Part shown: piece after piece, positions 25,173 through 35,062 of the stretch
Position numbering within the stretch: position 1 is the stretch's first letter
How the letters are laid out: every line of letters starts with the position of its first letter
Position numbers and translations under genes: made by a program
The notes under the pieces: generated by a model
The model's input: the letters and a program-made list of their open reading frames with translations, nothing else
What the model was told of the DNA's origin: nothing
The model's database searches: none
NCBI GenBank assembly: GCA_943788405.1
Contig: CALSQD010000002.1
Span: forward strand, 360,850 to 424,849
DNA from: an uncultured Flavobacteriales bacterium
GTDB taxonomy: Bacteria > Bacteroidota > Bacteroidia > Flavobacteriales > BACL11
Reading direction: 5' to 3'
DNA length: 64,000 nt

Positions 25173-26135
25173 TTAATTGAGGTGTAAATAAGTGAAAAGT
25201 GGAATGGAAAGTATGCCGATAACCATAACTAATTTACATAGTTGGCTAATAAAATAGAAATCATACTTTAACTTGGATGTATAAATTTTATATCCTAAAA
25301 ATAAGAACATAATTTGTAAGAAACAAGTGTACAGTATGGTGATTTTATTTACTCCCCAAATAGAAAATTCATATTCAAATTCACTCCTGTAAATACTGTA
25401 TTGAAAGTATTGAAAATAAGCAATTCCTAAAAATGTAAGTATTGTAAATACTAATGAAATCCATTTCGTTTTTTCAACTCCATAGGTGATAGCTAATGTT
25501 TTAGCTTGTATCTTTTTGTCGCCTTCCATATCCTCTATATCCTTTATCATTTCACGAATAAAAGTAGTGATAAAAGCAAAAGCAGTATAAATTAGAATGA
25601 TTTTAAAAATCATTAATTCTCCATTAGTTTTATTTATTCCGTTAGGGATTAAGTCAAATAGGGCAACATTAAAAATACTAAGTGCTGTTAAGAAAGAAAC
25701 TTGTAAATTTCCTAGCAGAAAAGAACCTTTCATACGCTTGGAATAGGTCCATAAAGTAAAAATACAATAGAAAAAAATTAAACTGAATAGAGGTTTTCTT
25801 ATAAGATAAGCAATATAGCAACCTAGTCCTAGTCCAATTAAATTGAAAAATATGTACCAAGAAATAGCATTCCTGGAGTTGATGCTTTTCCCAATAATTC
25901 TTTTTTGATCTTTATTAATTTTGTCTGTTTTAACATCATAAATATCATTAATGATATAGCCTGAAGCAGTTATAAAAACGGTTGCTAAAACTAAAAGGTA
26001 AAATTGATTGTTTGAAAGGATGAAATCATCCAAAAAAGGATTGATTAAACTAAACTTAATAAGCAGTTGTGTAAGTGCAACAATTATTAAATTCTTTAAT
26101 CGAATTAATTTTAAAAAGGAAATAATATTATTCAT
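25173..26135 (-). CDS. UbiA-family prenyltransferase, geranylgeranylglycerol-phosphate type
   Basis: A 320-aa integral membrane prenyltransferase with about eight or nine hydrophobic segments. The two Asp-rich diphosphate-binding motifs are NDIYDVKTDKIN near residue 63 and DIEDMEGDKK near 200. Bacteroidota proteins of this subgroup are usually assigned as DGGGP-synthase-like; the lipid they make is not well known, and MenA is an alternative. The start overlaps the end of the DUF2520 gene by eight bases and the stop abuts maf. Confidence 0.85.
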   Translation of the reverse strand: MNNIISFLKLIRLKNLIIVALTQLLIKFSLINPFLDDFILSNNQFYLLVLATVFITASGYIINDIYDVKTDKINKDQKRIIGKSINSRNAISWYIFFNLIGLGLGCYIAYLIRKPLFSLIFFYCIFTLWTYSKRMKGSFLLGNLQVSFLTALSIFNVALFDLIPNGINKTNGELMIFKIILIYTAFAFITTFIREMIKDIEDMEGDKKIQAKTLAITYGVEKTKWISLVFTILTFLGIAYFQYFQYSIYRSEFEYEFSIWGVNKITILYTCFLQIMFLFLGYKIYTSKLKYDFYFISQLCKLVMVIGILSIPLFTYLHLN

Positions 26136-26883
26136 GTGTTTTTATAATATTGTTGCTGATTTTCTGATACAATTCTTTAATTTCTTTATTTTGAATTTGG
26201 TCAATATGTTCTTGAATAATATTTGAATCATTCCGTTTTGCAGGACCTGTTTGCACTGCTTTAGGTTTGTTTGTTTCTAATTTACTAATTGTCTGTTTTA
26301 TTAACGGAAGTAGAATTTCAAAATCAATATTTTTTTCAGCTAATAATGCATCAGCAATACTAAACATTTGGTTGCTAAAGTTACAAGCAAAAACAGCTGC
26401 AATATGTAATTGTTTTCTTTGCAGAGAATCCATAATCACTACATTGTTGGATAATGTTTTGGCAATTGTAGTTAGTTGTTCTTCAAATGCTGGTGAGCTT
26501 CCTTCTATGCAAAATGGAATTTCTGAAATGTTTAAATTAAGTTCTTTATTAAAAGTTTGAAGCGGATAAAATACACCATAGTTAGAAAAGTCATCATTAA
26601 AAACATCTAATCCTACACTTCCTGAAGTGTGAACTACTGATGTATTTTTTAGCTGTGATAATACTTTTGAAATTGCATCATCATTCACGCTCACTATTAT
26701 TAAATCGGCAGTTTTTAATTGAGTTAAATCATTTGTAAAATCAGTATTTAGTTTTTTAGCTAGTGTTTTTGCATTTTCAATGTTTCTGCTGTACACTTGT
26801 GCTATCGGATAATTCCCTTTCTGTAAGGCAATTCCTAAGTGTGTAGCAACATTGCCCGATCCCACTAAAATTATACTTGTCAT
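26128..26883 (-). CDS. Rossmann-fold and DUF2520 domain protein
   Basis: The 251-aa protein begins with an NAD(P)-binding loop, IILVGSGNVATHLG near residue 4, followed by a domain resembling pyrroline-5-carboxylate reductase and F420-dependent reductases, and the C-terminal DUF2520 (AVFACNFSNQMF near 166). It looks like a dehydrogenase, but the substrate is unknown. First gene of the DUF2520-UbiA-maf operon, overlapping the UbiA gene. It diverges from ccsBA with the two -7 boxes only 11 bases apart. Confidence 0.85.
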   Translation of the reverse strand: MTSIILVGSGNVATHLGIALQKGNYPIAQVYSRNIENAKTLAKKLNTDFTNDLTQLKTADLIIVSVNDDAISKVLSQLKNTSVVHTSGSVGLDVFNDDFSNYGVFYPLQTFNKELNLNISEIPFCIEGSSPAFEEQLTTIAKTLSNNVVIMDSLQRKQLHIAAVFACNFSNQMFSIADALLAEKNIDFEILLPLIKQTISKLETNKPKAVQTGPAKRNDSNIIQEHIDQIQNKEIKELYQKISNNIIKTHE

Positions 26884-26900
26884 TTAAAATAATTTAAACA

Positions 26901-26927
26901 CAAATTTAATAATAATTCGTAATTTTG
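26901..26927. promoter_or_regulatory. Paired divergent promoters of the DUF2520 operon and ccsBA
   Basis: On the minus strand 26901-26908 reads TAAATTTG (DUF2520 operon); on the plus strand 26920-26927 reads TAATTTTG (ccsBA, ATG at 26945). The boxes are 11 bases apart and back to back, so RNA polymerase could probably not occupy both at once. Confidence 0.6.
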
Positions 26928-26944
26928 CCACATAAAATTCAGAT

Positions 26945-29900
26945 ATGATAAACAGAATAATAAAGTTCCTTTCTTCCATGCAATTAATGAGTATGCTTAT
27001 CTTGTTATTTGCTTTTTCAATTGGCTATGCTACTTTTATTGAAAATGATTTTGGAAGAACATCTGCAAAGGCATTAATTTATAATACTTGGTGGTTCGAA
27101 ATGATTTTAGTTTTACTTACCTACAATTTAATAAATAATGTGATTAAATATAAGTTATTCCGAATGGAAAAGATAGCTTCATTAACCTTTCATTTGTCTT
27201 TTATTCTTATCCTAATTGGTGCAGGAATTACGCGTTATGTTTCGTATGAAGGAATGATGCATATTAGGGAGGGGGATAGTACAAATCAGTTTATTTCGGA
27301 TGATACTTTTTTGCAAATTCATATCAATGATAAAGTACATCAACTTAACCATTCTGAAAAATTGTTCTTATCAGCAATAACAAGTAGTAATTTTTCTTTG
27401 AAATTAGATTTTAAAGATCATGATATTGTAATTAAAGGTGTTGATTTTTTACCTAATGTAAAAGACTCTCTATTTACGAATATTGTAGGTGGAAATTCCA
27501 TGTTGCATATTGTTGTTCCTGGTGATAATGGCATGCAATCAGAATACTTAAAGGACAAAGAGCAAAGAGTAATTAAGGGAGAGGTTTTTACTTTTAACAA
27601 TCCAATGGAAGGAGCAATAAACTTAAGTTCAGGTGCAAGTGTTATTATTTGTAATTCGCCTTATTCAGTTGAAACTATGAGTATGGATACGCGTGCAACT
27701 AATCAGTATGATGAGCTTAGTGATTTTAATATGAATAGAAGAACATTGCATACTGCTAACGGACTTAATTTTGTATTGAAAGAAGTATTGGAAAATGCTA
27801 AAATGCTACCTATTAGTTCTTCTAATGTTATGAATGATGGGGAAGAAGATGCTCTAATTGTTAAAGTAAATGCAAATGGGGAAGAAAAGTTGATTACTCT
27901 TTATGGAGGGAAAGGCTATCAAGGAGAAAATGAAGTGTTTGCAATGGAGAATTTAAATTTTAAATTGTCTTATGGGTCAAAATATTATACTGTTCCTTTT
28001 CATGTTAAGTTGCGTGATTTTCAGTTGGATAGATATGCTGGTTCTATGAGTCCATCTTCTTATGCTGCTGAAATTAGTATTCTTGAAAATGATACTGAGG
28101 CCGAACATAGAATATTTATGAATAATGTATTGCAACATGGTGGTTTTCGTTTGTTTCAATCGTCTTATGATAAGGATGAAAAAGGGACAATTTTATCGGT
28201 AAATCATGACTGGTGGGGTACACTCATTACTTATATAGGTTATGCATTAATGACTCTAGGAATGATACTAGTTTTTCTTACTAAAAAGACTCGATTCAAT
28301 AGTTTAACTCAAAAATTAAAAAAGTTGAATAAATCTGCAGTTGTACTTTTTATTTCTTTTTTATTTTCTGCACCTACATATGCTATTGATGATGTTATAG
28401 ATGCTGAACATGCTGCTCGTTTTGAGAGCTTAGTTGTTCAAGATAACGGAGGGCGTTTGAAACCTGCTCATACCTTGTGTTCTGAATTTTTAAGAAAGAT
28501 ATACGGAAAAGATAAGCTCAATGATTTTTCTGCAACCCAAGTAATAGTAGGAATGATGAATGATCCTGTTGCATGGAGTAAAGAGGATATTATTAAAGTT
28601 TCTCATCCTAAAATTAGGACATTACTTGATAACCCTGATTTAAAGTCAAAATATATTAGAACTTCATTTAATAGTTTTTTTGAGAAGAATGGACATTATA
28701 TTTTGGCAACTTTGGTTGAAGAGGCATATGCTAAATTACCTGCTAAACGATCAGAATATGAAAAGGGTATTATTAAGGTTGACGAAAGAATAAATATTTG
28801 CTTTACAGTTTTTAGTGGTGGTATTTTTAGGTTCTTTCCTCTCGAGAATGATTCTAATAATACTTGGCTTGCATATACTGATCATCCTAGGTTTAATGAA
28901 AATGATTCTTTGTTTGTTGCAAATATTATGCCTATGTACTTTAGAGCAGTTACAAGCGCTTTACAGGATAGCAATTGGACTACTGCCGATACTATTGTAG
29001 GTTACATTAATAAATTTCAAAATAGGTATGGTGCCGATATTATGCCTTCCAAATCTAATATTCAAATGGAAATAACCTATAATAAACTAGGTATATTTTC
29101 TAGGCTCTTTATGTACTATTCTTTAGTGGGATTAATTTTATTAAGTCTATTAATTTTTCAGCTGTTTAAAAACACAAAGTTTATCCGTATTCTAATTACA
29201 GTTTTTAAGTGGTTAATTATTTTAGGGTTTTTAGCGCATACTTCAGGTTTAATTGTAAGATGGATTATTTCTGGTCATGCGCCTTGGAGTAATGGATATG
29301 AATCAATGATTTATATTGCTTGGTCTGTTATTCTTTCAGGATTAATTTTCAGTAAAAGATCCTTACTTACTTTGGCAGCTACTGCTATTGTTTCAGCTAT
29401 GCTATTAATGGTTGCTCATTTGAATTGGCTCGATCCTGAAATTACAAATTTAGTTCCTGTACTAAAATCTTATTGGTTGATGATACATGTAGCTATAATT
29501 GTAGCAAGTTATGGTTTCTTAGCCTTAGGAGCTATTCTTGGGTTTATCTCCTTGTGGCTTATTATTTTTACTACTAAAACGAATAAAGTTAATTTAAAAA
29601 ACCCATTAACTGAACTGACATTAATCAATGAAAGAACATTGGAAGTAGGTTTGTTTATGCTTACGATTGGTACTTTTTTAGGAGGTGTTTGGGCAAACGA
29701 ATCTTGGGGTAGATATTGGGGTTGGGATCCTAAAGAAACTTGGGCATTAGTAAGTGTACTAATTTATGCTTTTGTATTACATATGCGTTTTATTCCACCT
29801 TTAAAAGGGAAATATGTTTTTAATGTTGCTTCTTTAGTTGCTATTTGGGCAATTATTATGACTTACTTTGGAGTGAATTATTACCTCTCAGGTTTACATT

Positions 29901-30010
29901 CATATGCAGCTGGAGATCCTATGCCAATTCCTTCTTTTGTATATTACTTGGTGGCAATAACTATTATTTCAGCTATCTTAGCACGATTCAAATATAAAAA
30001 ACACTACTAA
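26945..30010 (+). CDS. ccsBA: Fused CcsB-CcsA cytochrome c maturation protein
   Basis: The 1021-aa protein fuses a ResB/CcsB part with CcsA. The N-terminal part has membrane segments near residues 15, 45 and 75, a large periplasmic region and another segment near 430. A second periplasmic region (from AIDDVIDAEHAARF) leads to the CcsA part, with about eight segments and the haem-handling WWD motif WGRYWGWDPKETW near 920. System II machinery exports haem and attaches it to CxxCH apocytochromes in the periplasm. Fused forms are usual in Bacteroidota. bshB1 starts within the stop codon (TAATG). Confidence 0.93.
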   Translation: MINRIIKFLSSMQLMSMLILLFAFSIGYATFIENDFGRTSAKALIYNTWWFEMILVLLTYNLINNVIKYKLFRMEKIASLTFHLSFILILIGAGITRYVSYEGMMHIREGDSTNQFISDDTFLQIHINDKVHQLNHSEKLFLSAITSSNFSLKLDFKDHDIVIKGVDFLPNVKDSLFTNIVGGNSMLHIVVPGDNGMQSEYLKDKEQRVIKGEVFTFNNPMEGAINLSSGASVIICNSPYSVETMSMDTRATNQYDELSDFNMNRRTLHTANGLNFVLKEVLENAKMLPISSSNVMNDGEEDALIVKVNANGEEKLITLYGGKGYQGENEVFAMENLNFKLSYGSKYYTVPFHVKLRDFQLDRYAGSMSPSSYAAEISILENDTEAEHRIFMNNVLQHGGFRLFQSSYDKDEKGTILSVNHDWWGTLITYIGYALMTLGMILVFLTKKTRFNSLTQKLKKLNKSAVVLFISFLFSAPTYAIDDVIDAEHAARFESLVVQDNGGRLKPAHTLCSEFLRKIYGKDKLNDFSATQVIVGMMNDPVAWSKEDIIKVSHPKIRTLLDNPDLKSKYIRTSFNSFFEKNGHYILATLVEEAYAKLPAKRSEYEKGIIKVDERINICFTVFSGGIFRFFPLENDSNNTWLAYTDHPRFNENDSLFVANIMPMYFRAVTSALQDSNWTTADTIVGYINKFQNRYGADIMPSKSNIQMEITYNKLGIFSRLFMYYSLVGLILLSLLIFQLFKNTKFIRILITVFKWLIILGFLAHTSGLIVRWIISGHAPWSNGYESMIYIAWSVILSGLIFSKRSLLTLAATAIVSAMLLMVAHLNWLDPEITNLVPVLKSYWLMIHVAIIVASYGFLALGAILGFISLWLIIFTTKTNKVNLKNPLTELTLINERTLEVGLFMLTIGTFLGGVWANESWGRYWGWDPKETWALVSVLIYAFVLHMRFIPPLKGKYVFNVASLVAIWAIIMTYFGVNYYLSGLHSYAAGDPMPIPSFVYYLVAITIISAILARFKYKKHY

Positions 30011-30711
30011 TGAAATTAGATATTTTAGTTTTTGGTGCTCATCCTGATGATGTAGAATTAGGCTGTGGAGGTACAGTAATTAAGGAAGTTAAAGCAGGAA
30101 AAAGAGTTGGAATTATTGACTTAACTAGAGGTGAGCTAGGAACAAGAGGTACTGCTGAAACTAGAACAGCTGAAACTAAATTGGCTACTGAAATAATGGG
30201 AGTAGCTATTCGTGAAAACATGAACTTTAAAGATGGTTTTTTTAAAGATGATGAAGATCATAAATTAGCTTTAATTGAAAAGATTAGAAAATATCAACCT
30301 GAAATTGTAATTACTAATGCAGTTTCTGATCGCCATCCTGATCATGGTAGGGGTTCACAAATAACTGTAGATGCTTGTTTTTTAGCAGGACTTGAAAAGA
30401 TAAATACAGGACAGCAAGTATGGAGGCCAAAAGCAATTTATCATTATATACAATTCAATCATCTTACTCCTGATGTAGTGGTAGATATTTCTGAAGAGAT
30501 AGAGGAGAAGTTGAAAGCTGTAAAAGCATATGGAACTCAGTTTTTTAATCCTGAAAGTAATGAAAGCGAAACAATTATTTCTTCACAAGGATTTTTGGAT
30601 AGCGTAAGCTATCGTGCTAAAGATTTAGGTAGGCAAGCTAATTGTGAATTTGCTGAAGGCTTTTTAGCGCATCAAATGCCTAAAATAGATTCTTTATTTG
30701 ATATTAAGTAA
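30010..30711 (+). CDS. bshB1: Bacillithiol biosynthesis deacetylase BshB1
   Basis: The 233-aa LmbE-like zinc deacetylase removes the acetyl group from GlcNAc-malate, the second step in bacillithiol synthesis. The zinc motif is GAHPDDVELGCGG (His11, Asp13, Asp14), with a third ligand in SDRHPDHGRG near residue 115. TRGELGTRGT near 40 is characteristic of BshB1. The product is the main low-molecular-weight thiol of many Bacteroidota. The start overlaps the ccsBA stop by one base. bshA and bshC are not in the window. Confidence 0.94.
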   Translation: MKLDILVFGAHPDDVELGCGGTVIKEVKAGKRVGIIDLTRGELGTRGTAETRTAETKLATEIMGVAIRENMNFKDGFFKDDEDHKLALIEKIRKYQPEIVITNAVSDRHPDHGRGSQITVDACFLAGLEKINTGQQVWRPKAIYHYIQFNHLTPDVVVDISEEIEEKLKAVKAYGTQFFNPESNESETIISSQGFLDSVSYRAKDLGRQANCEFAEGFLAHQMPKIDSLFDIK

Positions 30712-30732
30712 AATACTAAAAAAGGAGTGTGT

Positions 30733-30764
30733 AAAAAAAGCCTAGCATTTGCTCGGCTTTTTTT
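30733..30764. terminator. Bidirectional terminator between bshB1 and the T9SS protein gene
   Basis: AAGCCTAGCA (30738-30747) and TGCTCGGCTT (30750-30759) form a stem with one T-C mismatch, flanked by an A run and a T run. The right arm is identical to the terminator arm after pckA at 50630-50639. Confidence 0.85.
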
Positions 30765-30783
30765 CCTTTCGTATCAGTATGTC

Positions 30784-32730
30784 TTACTTAGTAATTACTA
30801 ATTTCTTAGTACTTATTTGAGTTCCTACCTGTAAATTGATAAAGTAAATTCCATTTTGGTAATCTGCAATATCAATTGTTTCTTTTGTTGTTCCTGAGAA
30901 CATTACTTTTTCTTGATTACTTAATTCTTTACCTAATAAGTCAACAACTGAAATAGTTACTTTTTCAGTTTTCTCTAATGAAACTTCAATAGTAGTTTGT
31001 TGATTAGCTGGATTAGGGTAGATTGAGAAGTTACTTATATTATTATTTTCTAAAATAGAAGTTGTACTTCCAAATAAGCCAGCAGTATCAATTTCTAAAT
31101 AAACAATATCATTATAATCAATTAAATCTTCATCTCCTCTAACAATAAGCCCAGGTTCATTATCCATTTGATATACAATCCTAATTTTATCATCTACTGA
31201 AGGAACCATAGACCCAAAGACACATTCTTTCATCCCAGCCCAAGAAACATTAGGGGTAACATCTACTGGTGTTTTCCATGTAGATCCACCATCTTCTGAT
31301 TTTGAAATGTAAAGGTGTCTAAATACTTGTGATCCATTGTCAGCAGTTTCAGTATAAGCTGAGAAAGACACGTAAATATCTCCATTAGCTGAAATTCCTG
31401 CATTAGGCATAGATGCTCTTGATGCATAGTAAAGTGCATATCCACCAGTAGAGTCAACTCCACCAACTGTACCATCTCCATTTAAATCTGGAGCAGCTAA
31501 GATCCAATTGTCATTCATCATGTCAGAATACCATAAAGATGTATCACCTGCATGCATAGTAGGTGGTGTTACATCTTCTCCCATACTTTCATTCCAATAT
31601 GCAATACCATTAATTCCTGGGAACCATGAAGATGATGCATCTGTTAAATCATCATCAGTATACATCATTATTCCGTAAAAAACATGTGCCTCACTATTAG
31701 CATCTAGTACCACAGCTCCATAATTATCTGTAGAATATAACTGATCCATAACACTATCTCCATCTAAGTCTAGGCCATCATCCATAGTATATTTATCAAC
31801 TGGAAAATCTAAGAAGGTAGTTTTTATCCATGTTGTCCCATTATCAGTTGACTTTACAATAAATGAATCTCCCCAATCATTAAAGTAGGCTACAACTACT
31901 GTTTCTCCTTTTGCTGTAATTGTATAAACATCTCCACTCATTCCTGTAAACATTGAAGTGTCCATTCCTGGTAATTGCATGTCCTGAATATCCCAAGTTA
32001 CACCTTCATCTTGAGAGCGGTAGTATACTAAAGCTCCATCTAAGCCGTTAAATGCTGCTCCACCAAAATTAGATGATGCTGTTACAGCTATCATATGTAC
32101 AGTTTCATTATTTAACCCTCCAACTGCTGATCTATTCCAAATCATATCTCTTGATACTCCATTGCTATCCATAGATGAAATGTTTTGTTCAGTCCAAGAA
32201 CCAGTACCAACAGCTGATCTGTAGGTCATATTAACATGAGCATTGTCAGTATTATGAGTAATAGAAGCTTCTTTTCCTGATCCCATTGCAATAATTGAAG
32301 GCCAACCACCTCTTGAATTTTCTAAACGAGTTGTTGGATTTGCTCCCCAATTTGTGCCATCAAAGAAGTTGTAGCCAGTTCCTCTGTCAGAGAACGAGCT
32401 ATTTAACACCTGACTAGTTGTCCATCCTGCAGATATTGTCCCGTCAGCATGATGTACTATTCTATTTTGTACTGCAGCATTCGATTGTAAATCGTAAGTA
32501 GTTTTTCCAATAACAACTTCATTAAAAGAAGATAGTTTTGAATTTGAATTTGAACTTGTAGTTGGATTAGGGTTAGCTATCAAATGACTTAAAGCTTCAT
32601 TACCAATCATGGTAACTTTATCGTTTTTTGCTTTTAGCAAATTGTTGTTGTAGCTTTGGCTAGAATTAACTTGTGCAAATAGCCCTGCACTTATTAATAA
32701 TCCAGCTAAAAATGTAGTTGTTTTTTTCAT
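30784..32730 (-). CDS. Secreted T9SS-sorted protein with Asp-box (BNR/sialidase-like) repeats
   Basis: The 648-aa protein has a signal peptide (MKKTTTFLAGLLISAGLFAQ) and a C-terminal type A sorting domain (FSIYPNPANQ near 570 to KKLVITK at the end), so it is expected to be secreted by the type IX system and anchored or released at the surface. At least three Asp-box motifs are visible: SQDEGVTW near 233, STDNGTTW near 288 and SEDGGSTW near 482, typical of beta-propellers such as sialidases. No sialidase Arg triad was identified, so enzymatic activity is not claimed. Several Asp-rich segments (DLNGDGTVGGVDSTGG, GLDLDGDSVMD) look like calcium sites. Confidence 0.88.
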   Translation of the reverse strand: MKKTTTFLAGLLISAGLFAQVNSSQSYNNNLLKAKNDKVTMIGNEALSHLIANPNPTTSSNSNSKLSSFNEVVIGKTTYDLQSNAAVQNRIVHHADGTISAGWTTSQVLNSSFSDRGTGYNFFDGTNWGANPTTRLENSRGGWPSIIAMGSGKEASITHNTDNAHVNMTYRSAVGTGSWTEQNISSMDSNGVSRDMIWNRSAVGGLNNETVHMIAVTASSNFGGAAFNGLDGALVYYRSQDEGVTWDIQDMQLPGMDTSMFTGMSGDVYTITAKGETVVVAYFNDWGDSFIVKSTDNGTTWIKTTFLDFPVDKYTMDDGLDLDGDSVMDQLYSTDNYGAVVLDANSEAHVFYGIMMYTDDDLTDASSSWFPGINGIAYWNESMGEDVTPPTMHAGDTSLWYSDMMNDNWILAAPDLNGDGTVGGVDSTGGYALYYASRASMPNAGISANGDIYVSFSAYTETADNGSQVFRHLYISKSEDGGSTWKTPVDVTPNVSWAGMKECVFGSMVPSVDDKIRIVYQMDNEPGLIVRGDEDLIDYNDIVYLEIDTAGLFGSTTSILENNNISNFSIYPNPANQQTTIEVSLEKTEKVTISVVDLLGKELSNQEKVMFSGTTKETIDIADYQNGIYFINLQVGTQISTKKLVITK

Positions 32731-32770
32731 ATTAATTTGTTTTTAATTTAAAATTTAGTGCGCTAATTTA

Positions 32771-34876
32771 CTAAAAAATCTTCTTGTAACGCAATCTTAT
32801 TGAGTTTCCTATAACAATAACATCAGAAAAAGCCATAAATAAAGCCCCCCACATTGGGTTAAGTAAGCCCATTACTGCAATTGGAATGGCAACAATATTA
32901 TAAGCAAATGCCCAAAATAAGTTCTGTTTTATAGTAAGTAAAGTATGTTTTCCAATTTGCATTGTTTGTGGTAGTTGAGTTAAGTCTTCCTTATTTAATA
33001 ATACTACATCAGCTGATTGAATAGCAATTTGAGTTGCGTTTCCTAAGGAAATGCCTACAGTTGCTTTTGCAAGGGCAGGAGCATCATTTATTCCATCTCC
33101 TACCATTGCAGTATTGTTTTTCTTTACTAAAGCTTCAATTTTCTCAATTTTATCTTGAGGTAATTGCTCGCTAAAAGTTGAATTGATTGCTAAATTAGAA
33201 GCGATACTTTCACATTTTTCTTTTTTATCTCCACTTAATAAAGTAGTAGTGTATCCACTTTTGTGTAAAGATGAAATAACTAATTTGGTATTTGTTTTTA
33301 ATGCATCACTTATATTGATTGTAGCGATTAGCTTATTGTTTTCAAGGACAAATAAATCACCTCTTTTCTCTGAATTAAATATTTTTGATGAGCCAATAGT
33401 ATATACATTGTTGTCAATCTTAGCACTAATACTAACACCCTTCTTTTCAGTAATATCTGTTAATTCAAGTGGACTACTATTTTCTTGAAATGCATTACAT
33501 AATGATTTTGCAATAGGGTGTGAGCTATGCTGTTCAATATTATAAATGATATTTTTAACATTATTTTCATTACCATCTAGAATAGTAAATTGGGATACAA
33601 TAAACTTCCCTGTCGTTAGTGTTCCTGTTTTATCAAAAACTATAGTTTTTATACTCGCTAATTTTTCTAAGGTATCACCACCCTTTATAAGTATTCCATT
33701 TTTTGCTGCACGACCAATACCTACCATAACAGCAGTAGGAGTAGCTAATCCCATTGCACATGGGCATGAAATTACGAGTACTGCAATTGACCTTAAAAAA
33801 GCATCTTGCATTTCAATTCCAAAAGCATAATGGCCAATAAAAAAAGTAGCTAAAGAAATAGTTAGTACTACCGGCACAAATATAGCACTTACTTGGTCGC
33901 CTAGTTTTTGAATATTAGGTTTGTTATTTTGGGCATTTTTAACTAACTCAATTATTTGAGAAAGTAAAGTGTCATCACCAACTTTAGTAGCCTTTATTCT
34001 TAGGTTTCCATCAGTAATAATTGTCCCCCCAATCACTTCATTTCCTATTGTTTTATTTACAGGAATACTTTCGCCAGTTATCATAGATTCATCAATATAA
34101 GATGACCCTGAAATAATAATTCCGTCAGTAGGAATTTTATCGCCAGAGTTGATAATTAAGATATCATTTATCTTAATTTCCTCATAATTAATTTCTTTTA
34201 TTTTTCCGTCAATTTCTTTTTTTGCTATTACTTTTTGTATTGCTGTTAAATCCCCAATTGCTGTGGTGGTTTTCTTTACAGATTTATGTTCTAATACATT
34301 TCCTAAAAGCACTAAGGTGATAATTGTTGCAGTAGTTTCAAAAAATAAATAATGATGGACAGCTGGTGTTCCGTAATTTATCAGCCAACCATATATACTG
34401 TAAAAAAAAGCTGCTGAACTTCCTGTAAAAATAAGAACATCCATATTTGGAATTCCTGTTTTAATCGAACTCCAGGCACTTTTTCCAAAATAGGAAATCC
34501 CTATAATGTATACGGGAATGCAAAGAAACAACTGTAAAAGTGGATTCTGAATAATACTACCTTTTGGTAAGAACATATGTGAAAAAAGAGGAAGGGTAAA
34601 AAATAGTGTGAAGTAAAAGTATTTTTCCACTTTTGAAAGTCCTTTTTCCTCCTCATTATTTGATGAAATAATAGAATATCCAAGGTTTTTTATAATGTTT
34701 TCTACTTGATTTTTAGTTTGTGATTCATTGATTTTACAACTTGCTTCACCTGTTGAAAAATTAACATTAACATCCTCTACCCCCTTGTTTATTAAGTGTT
34801 TTTTTATTCCTGCTGCACAGTTGGCACAAGTCATTCCTTCTACCTGTATTTTTATCTTTTTTATGTCTTTTCCCAT
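32771..34876 (-). CDS. copA: Copper-type P1B ATPase
   Basis: The 701-aa heavy-metal P-type ATPase has one N-terminal metal-binding domain with GMTCANC (Cys17, Cys20), eight membrane segments, TGES at 267-270, the CPC motif at 371-373, the phosphorylation site DKTGT (Asp415), the SSHP motif at 451-454 and GDGINDAP from 593. The CPC and GMTCANC patterns indicate Cu+ export. In the last membrane helix MAFSDVIVIGN replaces the more usual MSxSSxxV, a small departure. No CopZ or copper regulator is adjacent. The -7 box is only seven bases from the start codon. Confidence 0.94.
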   Translation of the reverse strand: MGKDIKKIKIQVEGMTCANCAAGIKKHLINKGVEDVNVNFSTGEASCKINESQTKNQVENIIKNLGYSIISSNNEEEKGLSKVEKYFYFTLFFTLPLFSHMFLPKGSIIQNPLLQLFLCIPVYIIGISYFGKSAWSSIKTGIPNMDVLIFTGSSAAFFYSIYGWLINYGTPAVHHYLFFETTATIITLVLLGNVLEHKSVKKTTTAIGDLTAIQKVIAKKEIDGKIKEINYEEIKINDILIINSGDKIPTDGIIISGSSYIDESMITGESIPVNKTIGNEVIGGTIITDGNLRIKATKVGDDTLLSQIIELVKNAQNNKPNIQKLGDQVSAIFVPVVLTISLATFFIGHYAFGIEMQDAFLRSIAVLVISCPCAMGLATPTAVMVGIGRAAKNGILIKGGDTLEKLASIKTIVFDKTGTLTTGKFIVSQFTILDGNENNVKNIIYNIEQHSSHPIAKSLCNAFQENSSPLELTDITEKKGVSISAKIDNNVYTIGSSKIFNSEKRGDLFVLENNKLIATINISDALKTNTKLVISSLHKSGYTTTLLSGDKKEKCESIASNLAINSTFSEQLPQDKIEKIEALVKKNNTAMVGDGINDAPALAKATVGISLGNATQIAIQSADVVLLNKEDLTQLPQTMQIGKHTLLTIKQNLFWAFAYNIVAIPIAVMGLLNPMWGALFMAFSDVIVIGNSIRLRYKKIF

Positions 34877-34883
34877 GAGTGAA

Positions 34884-34891
34884 CAAATATA
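34884..34891 (-). promoter_or_regulatory. Promoter -7 box of copA
   Basis: On the minus strand TATATTTG, with its last base only seven bases before the copA ATG. The expected transcription start is then at or within about three bases of the ATG. Confidence 0.6.
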
Positions 34892-34923
34892 TATAGTTTA
34901 TTCGGCTTTATAGTATAAAATTA

Positions 34924-34936
34924 TATATTTGCAGCC
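34924..34936 (+). promoter_or_regulatory. Promoter of tRNA-His
   Basis: TATATTTG (34924-34931) is followed by CAGCC, so the region reads TTTGCAGCC as at rpmB, rpmG and rpsP. The mature tRNA begins 12 bases after the box. Confidence 0.7.
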
Positions 34937-34943
34937 GCTAAAT

Positions 34944-35020
34944 GGTGATTGTAGCTCAGTTGGTTAGAGCACTGGTTTGTGGTGCCGGGGGTCGTGGGTT
35001 CGAATCCCATCAGTCACCCA
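34944..35020 (+). tRNA. tRNA-His (anticodon GTG)
   Basis: The cloverleaf folds completely. The acceptor stem GTGATTG (34945-34951) pairs with CAGTCAC (35011-35017), the D stem is GCTC/GAGC, the anticodon arm CTGGT/GCCGG has anticodon GTG at 34979-34981, and the T arm is GTGGG/CCCAT with loop TTCGAAT. The extra 5' G at 34944 opposite C73 at 35018 is the His-specific G-1:C73 pair. Counting C73, the genome reads CCA at 35018-35020, but a full CCA after C73 is not encoded. It is a lone tRNA gene with promoter and terminator. Confidence 0.97.
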
Positions 35021-35030
35021 TTTTAAAAAA

Positions 35031-35062
35031 AAGAGTTGAATGAAAGTTCAACTCTTTTTTTA
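35031..35062. terminator. Bidirectional terminator between tRNA-His and the thioredoxin genes
   Basis: AAGAGTTGAA (35031-35040) pairs with TTCAACTCTT (35047-35056), with an A run before and T run after. Confidence 0.88.
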
